This document shows positions 17,171-25,698 of a stretch of DNA of 64,000 nt, piece after piece. The DNA lies in assembly GCA_963665045.2 (NCBI GenBank), contig CAXXJQ010000003.1, positions 1 to 64,000 on the forward strand, written 5' to 3'. The notes beneath the pieces are model-generated. The model saw nothing but the letters and a program-made list of their open reading frames with translations. It did no database searches and was not told where the DNA came from. Origin of the DNA: JAFGRU01 sp016934985. GTDB lineage: Bacteria; Desulfobacterota; Desulfuromonadia; Desulfuromonadales; JAAYDE01. Position numbers and translations under genes: made by a program. Within the stretch, counting starts at the first letter, position 1. The number at the start of each line of letters is the position of its first letter.

Positions 17171-18010
17171 ATGAAATTCGCGAAAATGCATGGCGCGGGC
17201 AACGATTACGTCTACGTCAATTGTTTTGAGGAGGAGGTGCCCGAGCCGGTTAAGCTGGCGATTGAGGTCAGTCGGCCCCATTTCGGTATTGGCTCGGACG
17301 GCCTGATCCTGATCCTGCCCTCCGAGGTGGCGGACGTGCGCATGCGAATGTTTAATGCCGATGGCAGCGAGTCGGAGATGTGCGGCAACGGCATCCGCTG
17401 TGTGGCCAAATATGCCTACGACCACGGTATTGTGAATAAAAACGAGATCCATGCAGAAACCCTGGCCGGCATTCTGACGCTGCAGATATTCACCAACGAT
17501 GCCGGCAAGGCCGACCGGGTCAAGGTTATGATGGGAAAACCCCGCCTTGTGCCCCGCGACATACCTATGCAGGAGGAAGGAGACGAGCCGGTCGTCGGTA
17601 AAGACCTGGAGGTTCTCGACCGCACTTTTCAAATCACCTGTGTTTCTATGGGCAATCCTCATTGCGTTATTTTCGTCCCTGAGGTGGATAACTTCCCTGT
17701 TGAAAAATATGGCCCTCTTATTGAAAACAACTCCATATTTCCCAATCGGACCAATGTAGAATTCGTCGAAATTCTCTCCCGCAACGAAGTTCGGCAGCGT
17801 ACCTGGGAGCGGGGCTCCGGCGAAACCCTTGCCTGCGGCACCGGCGCCTGTGCCGTCACCGTGGCCGGCGCGCTCAACGGGTTGACGGAACGTCGTATTG
17901 TCAATCATCTGTTGGGCGGTGATCTCGAGCTGGAATGGGCCGAGGGAGATGAGGTTTATATGACCGGCCCGGCGGTTCAGGTTTTTGAGGGGGAGTATCG
18001 GCCGCAGTAG
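17171..18010 (+). CDS. dapF: Diaminopimelate epimerase
   Basis: A 279-aa enzyme that converts LL- to meso-diaminopimelate for lysine and peptidoglycan synthesis. The start MKFAKMHGAGNDYVYVNC is the family's N-terminus. The two catalytic Cys lie in SEMCGNGIRC and GETLACGTGACA. The ATG at 17171 follows AAAGGTGCTGGA; an in-frame ATG at 17099 would add an unrelated 24-aa tail. The gene stands alone and is followed by a dispersed intergenic repeat. Confidence 0.96.
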   Translation: MKFAKMHGAGNDYVYVNCFEEEVPEPVKLAIEVSRPHFGIGSDGLILILPSEVADVRMRMFNADGSESEMCGNGIRCVAKYAYDHGIVNKNEIHAETLAGILTLQIFTNDAGKADRVKVMMGKPRLVPRDIPMQEEGDEPVVGKDLEVLDRTFQITCVSMGNPHCVIFVPEVDNFPVEKYGPLIENNSIFPNRTNVEFVEILSRNEVRQRTWERGSGETLACGTGACAVTVAGALNGLTERRIVNHLLGGDLELEWAEGDEVYMTGPAVQVFEGEYRPQ

Positions 18011-18068
18011 CAGAGTGAGCTACTTTTCTTATTTTGAATTGCGTATTTCTAGTTTTCAGCGTTCGTTT

Positions 18069-18577
18069 CCGGGGTTGCGTCCCCGGACGACGCCTTACTC
18101 TTTTTGCTTGCCCGAAAAAGAGTAAGCAGAAAAAGGGCACCCCGGCATCTTGCCCTTTGGGTTCCCGTCGAGGAAAGGTTCTTTTGAGGCCGGTCAGGAA
18201 CTCGCTGCGCTCAGACAGCCTGCCCGGCTTGATCTCAAAAGCCCCTCCCCTCAACGGCTGCGATGCAAGGGGGAAAGGCAAAAACCAACAGCGAAAACCT
18301 TTAAACCATTTTTAAGCCATTTTGTGGCCTGGCCACAAAATGAGCTGAGTGAGCTTAAGGTTGATTATGAATTTCAACCCCTTGCGATGAAGCCGGAGAG
18401 GAAGAAACGTTTTGAGAATAGACGGACAGTTGAGCGGTTTTTGCGAATTCTGGCCGTCCTCAAAAGGTTTCTGGAGCGCAGGGCACCCGAAGGGCGAATC
18501 GCGGGGCGTCCTTTTCTTTGTTTCTTTCTTTTTGACGTAAAAAGAAAGAAAGCGCCGTCGGGGGACGCAACCCCCGG
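18069..18577 (+). repeat. Long dispersed intergenic repeat, copy A (~509 bp)
   Basis: The element begins with CCGGGGTTGCGTCCCCGG and ends with the inverse hairpin GGGGGACGCAACCCCC. Each is next to a second hairpin made of an A/T-rich stem (CTCTTTTTGCTTGCCCGAAA at the left, TTCTTTTTGACGTAAAAAGA at the right). The interior includes AACTCGCTGCGCTCAGACAG and a GGCCTGGCC-centred palindrome. It is repeated in inverted orientation at 47284-47764 with high identity and a few indels. There is no credible gene; open frames inside are artefacts of the repeat. Confidence 0.85.
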
Positions 18578-18642
18578 GCCTCTTCCGTTCCAATGGCACA
18601 AGGGAAATAATAACCCCATATTTTTTAAATTGATGTTAATTC

Positions 18643-19275
18643 ATGGCTCCTGACGTTCTAATATTTGATCTCGACAATACGGTTTATCCCCGCGAGAAAG
18701 ATCTTTTTTCCCTCCTTGACCGGCGCATCAATCTCTATATGAGCGATGTGGTCGGAATCCCCCCGGGGGAAGTCGATGCTCTGCGGCGGCGCTACTGGGC
18801 CGATTACGGCGTGACCCTCGGTGGGCTGATCCGCCACCACGGGGTCAACCCTGAGGATTACCTCGACTTTGTTCATGATGTCGATATCTCCGTCAGACTT
18901 TCCGCAGATCCGGAGTTGGGCGAGTCCCTGGCCAGTTGCCCGCAGCGCAAGGTGATTTTTACCAATGCCCCGGCATGCCATGCTTCCAGGGTTCTCAGTT
19001 GTTTAGGTGTTGAGTCTCATTTCGAGCACATTTTCGATATCCAGGTCGCGTCCTACCTGCCCAAGCCCTTTCCCGAACCCTATCTGAATGTTCTGGAGAA
19101 ACTCGCTGCCGATCCCGAGCGCTGCGTCATGGTTGAGGATTCCCTTGAGAATCTGGAGACGGCCAAAAAGCTCGGCATGGGGACGATCTGGATAGGGGCA
19201 GGGGAAGTACCGCCGTATGTCGATGTGCGTGTCTCGCGGGCGGCCGAGGTGGCGGGATGTCTCGGTTTTTCCTGA
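18643..19275 (+). CDS. HAD-superfamily pyrimidine 5'-nucleotidase-like phosphatase
   Basis: A 210-aa HAD hydrolase with motif I FDLDNTVYPRE, motif II FTNAP, Lys in LPKPFPEPYL and motif IV MVEDSLENLETA. The LDNT(V/L)YP start and 'YMSDVVGIP' follow-up match the SDT1/pyrimidine 5'-nucleotidase branch, which dephosphorylates UMP/CMP-like nucleotides. Substrate specificity is inferred. The ATG follows the repeat by 65 bases and has no strong ribosome site. Confidence 0.85.
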   Translation: MAPDVLIFDLDNTVYPREKDLFSLLDRRINLYMSDVVGIPPGEVDALRRRYWADYGVTLGGLIRHHGVNPEDYLDFVHDVDISVRLSADPELGESLASCPQRKVIFTNAPACHASRVLSCLGVESHFEHIFDIQVASYLPKPFPEPYLNVLEKLAADPERCVMVEDSLENLETAKKLGMGTIWIGAGEVPPYVDVRVSRAAEVAGCLGFS

Positions 19276-19353
19276 ATATGTTGGTTTAGGTCATTGAAAG
19301 TTTTGCCGCAATTTTTCGAGTGCGAGTTTAAGGCGTCGCAAGGGGGGAGAAGC

Positions 19354-19392
19354 CGCTGTCTTTTTCTCTTTAATATCAGAAAAAAGACAGCG
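19354..19392. repeat. Inverted repeat between HAD gene and nfo
   Basis: CGCTGTCTTTTTCT (19354-19367) pairs with AGAAAAAAGACAGCG (19378-19392) around a 10-nt loop. It may act as a terminator or processing hairpin; no clean T run follows. Confidence 0.5.
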
Positions 19393-19419
19393 CCATCGTA
19401 ATCATTTAGTGGAGTCAGT

Positions 19420-20280
19420 TTGAAATTTAAAAAACTTCTACTGGGGGCTCATGTATCCATTGCCGGCGGTTTGGACAAGGCCTTTGCGCGGGCCGAAGAT
19501 GTCGGCTGCACGGCTATGCAGATCTTTACCAAGAACGCCAGCCAGTGGCAGGCCAAACCTTTGGGGAATCTGGAGGTCGAAGCTTTTAGTAATGCATGGT
19601 CAGTGAGCGTCATTGGCCCGGTCATTGCCCATGACAGCTATCTCATCAATCTGGCCACCCCTGAGGACGCCGCCTGGGAAAAATCAAAGGCGGCTTTTCT
19701 CGATGAAATGGAACGTTGTGCCGCCCTTGGTATTCCTCAGTTGGTCATGCATCCCGGAGCCCATGTGGGCAGCGGCAAGGCGATGGGGATCGAGCGGGTC
19801 ATTTCCGCTTTTGAGGATATTTTCATCCGGGCTCCAAAGGGGGTCAAAATTCTTTTGGAAAACACGGCCGGACAAGGGACCTGCCTTGGCAACAGCTTTG
19901 AGGATCTGGCGGCCATTATGGCACCTTTCCCGGCCCGTTCTTTTGGGGTCTGTTTTGACACCTGCCATGCTTTTGCCGCGGGTTACGATATTTCCAGCAT
20001 GCAAGGCTACGAAACGGTTATGGAAGAGTTTGACAAGGTGGTTGGTATCAAAGCCATCGAACTCTTTCATGTCAATGACTGTAAAAAGTCCCTGGGCTCC
20101 CGGGTCGACCGCCATGAACATATCGGCAAAGGAGCCATCGGCGTCGAAGGTTTCCGGACTCTGATGCAGGATAAGCGTTTTCGTAAAATCCCCAAGATTC
20201 TCGAAACGCCCAAAGGCGAGGATAACGAATTCGACCGGAAAAACCTCGAGCTGTTAAGGACGCTGGCTGGGGAGGATTAG
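19420..20280 (+). CDS. nfo: Endonuclease IV (AP endonuclease)
   Basis: A 286-aa metal-dependent AP endonuclease for base-excision repair. It has LLGAHVSIAGGLDKAFARAE, MQIFTKNASQW, HPGAHVG, LENTAGQG, FDTCHAFAAGYD and HVNDCKKSLGSRVDRHEHIG, containing the family's His/Glu/Asp zinc ligands in order. The start codon is TTG at 19420, fixed by GGAGTCAG immediately before it. It ends directly at the ATG of dtd (no gap), indicating translational coupling. Confidence 0.95.
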   Translation: MKFKKLLLGAHVSIAGGLDKAFARAEDVGCTAMQIFTKNASQWQAKPLGNLEVEAFSNAWSVSVIGPVIAHDSYLINLATPEDAAWEKSKAAFLDEMERCAALGIPQLVMHPGAHVGSGKAMGIERVISAFEDIFIRAPKGVKILLENTAGQGTCLGNSFEDLAAIMAPFPARSFGVCFDTCHAFAAGYDISSMQGYETVMEEFDKVVGIKAIELFHVNDCKKSLGSRVDRHEHIGKGAIGVEGFRTLMQDKRFRKIPKILETPKGEDNEFDRKNLELLRTLAGED

Positions 20281-20733
20281 ATGAGAGCAGTACTGCAGCG
20301 TGTTTCTCAATCCAGTGTCAGCGTCGACAATAAAACCGTCGGGGAGATCGGTGCCGGTCTGCTCGTGCTTCTGGGGGTCGAAAAAGGGGATGCGGAAAAA
20401 GATCTCAACTACATTGTCTACAAGACCCTGAACCTGAGGATTTTTGAGGACGGCAACGGCAAGATGAACCTTTCGGTGGGGGATATCGGCGGCAAGGTCC
20501 TGGTGGTCTCCCAGTTCACCCTGCTGGCTGACTGCCGCAAAGGCCGGCGCCCCGGTTTTTCCAATGCCGCGCCTCCCGACATGGGGGACGACTATTATCA
20601 GCGCTTCGTGGCGGCCCTTCGTGAGCAGGGGATGGCGGTTGAGACGGGCGTGTTCGGTGCTTCCATGCAGGTTCAACTGATCAACGACGGGCCGGTTACC
20701 ATCATCCTCGACAGTAAAGCGGATCTTGCCTGA
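20281..20733 (+). CDS. dtd: D-aminoacyl-tRNA deacylase
   Basis: A 150-aa enzyme that removes D-amino acids wrongly loaded on tRNA. It begins MRAVLQRVSQSSVSVDN and has VSQFTLLADCRKGRRPGF and NDGPVTIILDS, the family active-site blocks. Its ATG abuts the nfo stop codon, so it is translated from the nfo message. Confidence 0.96.
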   Translation: MRAVLQRVSQSSVSVDNKTVGEIGAGLLVLLGVEKGDAEKDLNYIVYKTLNLRIFEDGNGKMNLSVGDIGGKVLVVSQFTLLADCRKGRRPGFSNAAPPDMGDDYYQRFVAALREQGMAVETGVFGASMQVQLINDGPVTIILDSKADLA

Positions 20734-20826
20734 GGCATTTTTAGCTGTGGTGTTTTAGAGAGCGGTTCCATGTTGCTGCAAGCCGGAGAAATAATACTTT
20801 TTTTGCTTTCTTCCAAGGTAGCAGGG

Positions 20827-20844
20827 CCGGGGACGCAACCCCGG
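20827..20844 (+). repeat. Solo terminal hairpin of the long dispersed repeat
   Basis: CCGGGGACGCAACCCCGG is the same terminal hairpin that closes the repeats at 18069 and 47284, here without the rest of the element. It lies between dtd and recQ. Confidence 0.6.
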
Positions 20845-20895
20845 TTCCTCGCTGCAAAAATGCTGAAACCTTAAATTTACGCAGCTAATGACAAA

Positions 20896-23076
20896 ATGAT
20901 CCAAAAAGCAGAGGATATCCTCAAAAAAGTTTTTGGTTTCAGCGAATTCCGCCCCCTTCAGCGGGATGTCATCGCCAATCTTTTGAAACGGCGGGACTCC
21001 CTGGTGGTCATGCCCACGGGCGGTGGCAAGTCCCTCTGTTACCAGCTCCCGGCCCTGCTTTTCCAAGGATTGACCGTCGTCGTCTCGCCCCTTATCTCTT
21101 TGATGAAAGACCAGGTCGAGCAACTGGGGGAATTCGGCGTCGGCGCGGCGGTTCTCAACAGCACCCTGAAGCAGGCTGAATACCGGCACAATGTCGCGCG
21201 GGTCATGAACAACGAGGCCAAGCTCCTCTATCTGGCGCCTGAAACCCTGCTCATGCCGAGAACCCTGGAGTTGCTGGCCTCCATCCGGGTCGACTGCCTG
21301 ACCATTGACGAGGCCCACTGCATTTCCGAATGGGGGCACGATTTCCGTCCCGAGTACCGCAAGCTTGCCGAAGTAAGAAAGCGCTTTCCCGAAGCCGTGT
21401 GCGCCGCCCTGACCGCCACGGCCACCCCGAGGGTCCAGGAGGACATCAAGAACTGCCTGAACTTCGAGGCGTCCAACACCTTTATCGACAGTTTCGACCG
21501 CAAGAACCTCTTTTTGCAGATCGTTCCCAAAAGCGACCCCGCCAACCAGACCATCAGGTTTCTGCAAAAATTCCCCGACCAGTCGGGCATTGTCTACTGC
21601 CTCTCCCGGCGCCAGGTCGATGAACTGGCCGCAACCCTGGAGCTGAATCACTTTTCGGTTAAACCCTACCACGCCGGGCTATCCGACAAAGAGCGCCGCA
21701 AAAATCAGGAACTGTTCATTCGTGACGACGTTCAAATTATGGTGGCCACCGTGGCTTTCGGCATGGGCATCAACAAGCCGAACATCCGTTTTATTCTCCA
21801 CCACGACCTGCCCATGAACATCGAGAGCTACTATCAGCAGATCGGGCGCGCGGGCAGGGACGGCCTCCCGGCTCACTGCCTCCTGCTTTTCAGTTACGGG
21901 GATATCCAGAAGCTCAAATATTTCATCAGCCAGAAGGGGGAGCGGGAGCAGCGGGTCGCCAATATCCACCTCAACGCCCTGGTCGGGTTCGCCGAAGCCG
22001 CCGGTTGCCGCCGTGTGCCCCTGCTCAAATATTTTGGCGAAGAGCCAGCTGCCACAATTTGCGATACCTGCGACAACTGCACGGGCGAAAAGCAGGCCCA
22101 GGAAGACATCACCGTTCCGGTGCAGAAGTTTCTCTCCTGCGTGTGCCGGACCGGTGAAAGATTCGGTGCGGGCCATGTCATTGACGTTCTCAGGGGTTCT
22201 CAAGGGCAAAAAATATTTCAATTCGGTCACGACAAACTTTCAACCTATGACATTGGCAAAGAGTTGTCCAAAAAAGAATGGTTTGCACTCTCCCGGCAAT
22301 GCATCCAGAAAGGGCTGCTGGAGCAGGATATGGAATACGGCGGTTTGCAGCTCACCCCCAAGGCCTGGGAGGTTATGCGTGGCAACTTGCCGGTCGAGGG
22401 GCGGTTGCGGGAAGAGGAGGACGGCCTCGCCCCAAGGACGAAGGAACCTGCCGATTACGATCACGGGTTGTTCGCCGGGTTGCGGATTTTGCGCAAGAGT
22501 TTGGCCGATGAATTTGACATTCCCCCTTACGCCGTTTTCCCGGACAAAACCCTGATAGAGATGGCGACCTACCTGCCGCAGGCGGAGGAGGACCTTCTTC
22601 ATCTGCATGGTGTAGGGCAGGTTAAGCTGGAGAGATATGGCCGGATGTTTCTGGATCATATCCGGGAATATTGTGAAATCAACGATCTGGAAGAGTCCCC
22701 GAAAATACCCGTGAAAAGAAAAACCTCCACAGCCGCCGAATGCAAAAGACCCCGGCATCTGGAAGTGGCCGACAAGTTCAACCGGGGGAAATCGGCGGCT
22801 TTCCTGGCGGCGGAATATCAGGTCAAGCTGACGACCATTGTCAATCATCTTTACAAAGCCCTGGTCCAGGGCTATCCCCTGGACGAAGAAGGCACACTCC
22901 CGGAACTGCCCCACCTCTCAAACGGACAAAAGGCCGCCGTGTTCGAAGCTTTTAAACGCCTCGGCACCGAATCCATGAGCCCCATTTTTGAAGCGATGAA
23001 TCAGGAGATCAGTTACGATGATCTCTCCGCCCTGCGCCTGCAATATCTTCTAAAAGAATTCCCTGATCTGGATTAG
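20896..23076 (+). CDS. recQ: ATP-dependent DNA helicase RecQ
   Basis: A 726-aa 3'-5' helicase acting in recombination and fork repair. Motif 0 FGFSEFRPLQ, Walker A MPTGGGKS, DEAHCISEWGHDFRPEY and QQIGRAGRDGLPA (motif VI) are present. A RecQ-family Cys zinc site follows (CDTCDNCTG), with a winged-helix region, then an HRDC domain (about 500-585). Last comes a C-terminal helix-turn-helix (about 620-660, ADKFNRGKSAAFLAAEYQVK) found in the longer RecQ proteins. Full length. The ATG at 20896 has a weak ribosome site but begins exactly at the family start. Confidence 0.96.
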   Translation: MIQKAEDILKKVFGFSEFRPLQRDVIANLLKRRDSLVVMPTGGGKSLCYQLPALLFQGLTVVVSPLISLMKDQVEQLGEFGVGAAVLNSTLKQAEYRHNVARVMNNEAKLLYLAPETLLMPRTLELLASIRVDCLTIDEAHCISEWGHDFRPEYRKLAEVRKRFPEAVCAALTATATPRVQEDIKNCLNFEASNTFIDSFDRKNLFLQIVPKSDPANQTIRFLQKFPDQSGIVYCLSRRQVDELAATLELNHFSVKPYHAGLSDKERRKNQELFIRDDVQIMVATVAFGMGINKPNIRFILHHDLPMNIESYYQQIGRAGRDGLPAHCLLLFSYGDIQKLKYFISQKGEREQRVANIHLNALVGFAEAAGCRRVPLLKYFGEEPAATICDTCDNCTGEKQAQEDITVPVQKFLSCVCRTGERFGAGHVIDVLRGSQGQKIFQFGHDKLSTYDIGKELSKKEWFALSRQCIQKGLLEQDMEYGGLQLTPKAWEVMRGNLPVEGRLREEEDGLAPRTKEPADYDHGLFAGLRILRKSLADEFDIPPYAVFPDKTLIEMATYLPQAEEDLLHLHGVGQVKLERYGRMFLDHIREYCEINDLEESPKIPVKRKTSTAAECKRPRHLEVADKFNRGKSAAFLAAEYQVKLTTIVNHLYKALVQGYPLDEEGTLPELPHLSNGQKAAVFEAFKRLGTESMSPIFEAMNQEISYDDLSALRLQYLLKEFPDLD

Positions 23077-23548
23077 GCGTAATAATCTGGACGGAAAATC
23101 AGGGAAAAGCCTTTTACCCGAGTTTCGTTTCAATTTTTCCAGAGACGTTTTCTCTGACCGTCAAATCTTTTTCCAAATGATGGCAAGGGAACCTAGAACC
23201 AATTCGAGACCAGAGGAGGGCCGGGTAGATCATTCAACCCTTGGCAAAAATCTTTTCGATAAGAGTTGATAACTCCTTGCCGTATGGTTTCCCCGGCAAA
23301 GGTTTTGATGCAAAAAACGAAGGTTTTCTTGTGGACGCCGAACCCGATGTAATGCATAGTTTTCATGGGAGCATCCGGATGGATCTGACTGAGGGCGATT
23401 TATTTGACCCTCCGCTCATTTTGAGAGGTCCGCTAGCGGGAGGTTTCCACTTTCAGTTACTTATGCATTTAAACGGTATTTATATCCAACTCTTAGTTGT
23501 TGATGGTTTTTCTACAGGCTCGTTATACAAGTAAGAGTATGTAAGGAG
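23077..23548. other. Gap after recQ with an IS110 remnant
   Basis: Apart from the IS110-type fragment on the minus strand (23193-23366) I see no gene. The right part (23370-23540) leads to the DUF6122 gene and shows no clear signals. Confidence 0.4.
23193..23366 (-). pseudogene. IS110-family transposase fragment
   Basis: A 57-aa minus-strand frame starts MKTMHYIGFGVHKKTFVFCI and then KTFAGETIRQGVI. It matches the N-terminus of IS110-type DEDD transposases (YIGFDVHKKTISYC...). The first catalytic Asp of FDVHK is Gly here, and the frame stops soon after GLNDLPGPP, so only a dead N-terminal fragment remains. Confidence 0.7.
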
Positions 23549-23872
23549 TTGATTATTCACATTTTATTGCATTTTTTAATTCCAGTAATTGTGGCTGTCC
23601 TGTTTTTTCGGCGAAAATGGCTTACCACCTATCTTGTCATGGTTTCTACCATGTTGGTGGATGTTGATCATCTTCTCGCAACCCCGATATACGATCCAGG
23701 CCGCTGTAGTATAGGTTTCCATCCTTTGCACGGTTTATTTCCAATAGCGCTCTATGTGTGTTTTTGTTTTATTCCGAAATTACGAATTGTCGGCATTGGC
23801 TTGGTTATTCACATGGTTCTTGATTCAGTGGATTGTCAGTTAACCAACGGTCTTTGGTTTATAGGAAATTAG
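23549..23872 (+). CDS. DUF6122 family small membrane protein
   Basis: A 107-aa integral membrane protein with about four hydrophobic segments and the conserved pieces MLVDVDHLLATPIYDPGRCS, IGFHPLHG and VIHMVLDSVDC. These Asp/His motifs are typical of the DUF6122 family, whose function is unknown. The predicted TTG start directly abuts AAGGAG, an unusually short spacing; the true start may be one of the next codons. It stands alone. Confidence 0.8.
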   Translation: MIIHILLHFLIPVIVAVLFFRRKWLTTYLVMVSTMLVDVDHLLATPIYDPGRCSIGFHPLHGLFPIALYVCFCFIPKLRIVGIGLVIHMVLDSVDCQLTNGLWFIGN

Positions 23873-24132
23873 TGCCACTCCCCGGATTATCCATGAACAT
23901 TTTTTCTGCAACCTCAGATGTCACGTCATCTCCAGTCGTGCATGCTCCTTGCTTTTCAACGTACTGTGCGCACGCCTGCAGGGGCGCGTCAATGTGCCTG
24001 GCTTGATCTAAGGTGCACTTGCCGGTTTAGTGACCGAACCTCATGAGAAAAGCGGGCCAGCCCTTTTCCCCGCAATTTTAACCTGGTGAATAAATAGGAA
24101 TAGAATTTTCTACCTATGGTCATGGCGAAATA

Positions 24133-24690
24133 ATGCGTAAAATTGTGGTAACCGATATTTTTGGAAAAACACCAGCCTTGGAAAAATTATGCAAGGCCGT
24201 AGGCGGGGATGTCGACATCATCGACCCGTATGCTGGGAAATTCATGGGCGTTATGACCGAGGAACAAGCTTATGGATTCTTCATGGCCAATACGGGAGTG
24301 GAAACCTATTGTGACTTGTTGCTGTCGAGGTTGGAGAAAATACCCTCACCCGGAATTCTGATCGGTTTTAGTGTCGGGGCCTCGGCTATCTGGCAGATTT
24401 CCGAGTCTTTGAGTCGTGCGAAAGTAAAGCGGGCCGTTTGTTTTTATGGCTCGCAGGTCAAGCATCTGGCGGAGATTAATCCGGGTTTTGTGGTCGACTT
24501 TGTACTACCAAAGCATGAACCAGGTTTCGATATTGATGAATTGGCGAATCGTCTGGCCGGCAAGGAAAATGTTGTGCTTCATAAGACACCGTACCTGCAT
24601 GGCTTTATGAATGAACTTTCGAAAAACTATAACAAGTCGGGTTACACCCAATATATTGATTGGCTGCGTCAACATGTTGAATTTACCTGA
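24133..24690 (+). CDS. Dienelactone-hydrolase-like alpha/beta hydrolase
   Basis: A 185-aa short alpha/beta hydrolase. The nucleophile elbow is GFSVGAS (Ser80), where classical dienelactone hydrolase has Cys. HKTPYLHGFMN near the C-terminus supplies the likely catalytic His, and the Asp/Glu acid is probably in the preceding strand. The substrate is not predictable. It lies 44 bases before an MBL hydrolase on the same strand. Confidence 0.7.
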   Translation: MRKIVVTDIFGKTPALEKLCKAVGGDVDIIDPYAGKFMGVMTEEQAYGFFMANTGVETYCDLLLSRLEKIPSPGILIGFSVGASAIWQISESLSRAKVKRAVCFYGSQVKHLAEINPGFVVDFVLPKHEPGFDIDELANRLAGKENVVLHKTPYLHGFMNELSKNYNKSGYTQYIDWLRQHVEFT

Positions 24691-24734
24691 AAAAAAAGTT
24701 TGTTTGGTGGTTTTCTCCAGGTGATAATATTCCT

Positions 24735-25574
24735 ATGAAACTGACAGTATTGATCGACAACAATACCTTGATTGACAGGTACTTTCTTGGAGAGCCCGGC
24801 TTATCCTTTTTGATTCAGGATGGTTCAACGCAGGTCCTGTTTGACGTTGGATATTCCAATGCCTTTATTGTAAACGCCCAGAAAATGGGTAAAAATTTAC
24901 TGAAAAGTGATTTTGTCGTTCTTTCTCATGGGCATCTCGATCATACTTGGGGGCTCGACCCTTTGTTGAAACTGTATACGGAAGCAATCATCGAATCGAC
25001 CCCCCTTAAAAGACCTGCTTTAATAGCTCACCCTGACGTATTCAAGACAAAATCAATTGATGGGTTAAATGAAATCGGGTGTACAATTTCTGAATCGAAA
25101 TTGGAAAAGCATTTTGACGTCAATCTGACAAAAAAACCTTTCTGGCTGACCGATAAGTTGGTTTTTCTTGGCGAGATCGAAAGAACAAATAATTTTGAGA
25201 ATAGGGCACCTCTCGGTGAGGTTCATGCCGAGGGCGGGGCTCAACCCGATTTTTTGCTGGATGATTCGGCCTTAGCTTATAAGGCTGAAGATGGTCTGAT
25301 AATAATAACCGGTTGTTCACATTCCGGTATTTGCAACATCGTTGAATACGCTAAAAAGGTCTGCAGGCAAAAGAAGGTTGTCGATGTCATAGGAGGGTTC
25401 CATTTGATGGATCCTTCAAAAGAGACGTTGGACAATACGCTTCAATATTTCAGAAAATTGCAGCCCGATGCTTTGCATGCCTGTCATTGTGTTGACTTGA
25501 CTTCCAAGATTGCCTTATCGCTTGTGGCAAACCTTCATGAGGTGGGGGTTGGACTGTCAATAGAGTACAAGTAA
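24735..25574 (+). CDS. MBL-fold hydrolase, beta-RFA-P-synthase-like branch
   Basis: A 279-aa metallo-beta-lactamase-fold protein. LSHGHLDHTWGL carries the HxHxDH zinc motif (H65, H67, D69, H70). GCSHSGICNIVEYAKKV and GGFHLMDPSKE provide the later His ligands. This arrangement, with a long insert between strands, is that of the archaeal-type '7,8-dihydropterin-6-yl-methyl-...-aminobenzene phosphate synthase-like' MBL group, widespread in anaerobes and mostly uncharacterised. The ATG follows AGGTGATAA. Confidence 0.8.
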   Translation: MKLTVLIDNNTLIDRYFLGEPGLSFLIQDGSTQVLFDVGYSNAFIVNAQKMGKNLLKSDFVVLSHGHLDHTWGLDPLLKLYTEAIIESTPLKRPALIAHPDVFKTKSIDGLNEIGCTISESKLEKHFDVNLTKKPFWLTDKLVFLGEIERTNNFENRAPLGEVHAEGGAQPDFLLDDSALAYKAEDGLIIITGCSHSGICNIVEYAKKVCRQKKVVDVIGGFHLMDPSKETLDNTLQYFRKLQPDALHACHCVDLTSKIALSLVANLHEVGVGLSIEYK

Positions 25575-25698
25575 ATGCAATTGAAATTATCCAGTATAAT
25601 GGTCCTGTGCCGCTCCCGGAAAGGGCGGGGCCAGGCCGTTTTCAACATGGGGAACCGTTACTTACAATTAATAATCGTGTGGAGAAGGGGGGCATCCC

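Noticed and set aside
18312..18599. 95-codon frame in the long repeat with a similar frame at 47246-47530
   Set aside because: The products resemble each other only because the DNA is repeated; they run across hairpins and poly-Lys stretches and have no start signals.
23241..23534. 97-codon plus-strand frame after recQ
   Set aside because: Its first part is the antisense of the IS110 fragment and it has no recognisable features.
23885..24020. Open minus-strand stretch with several Cys (TGKCTLDQARHIDAP and onward) between DUF6122 and the DLH gene
   Set aside because: A stop lies directly upstream and no start codon lies before the last ten codons; at most a remnant.
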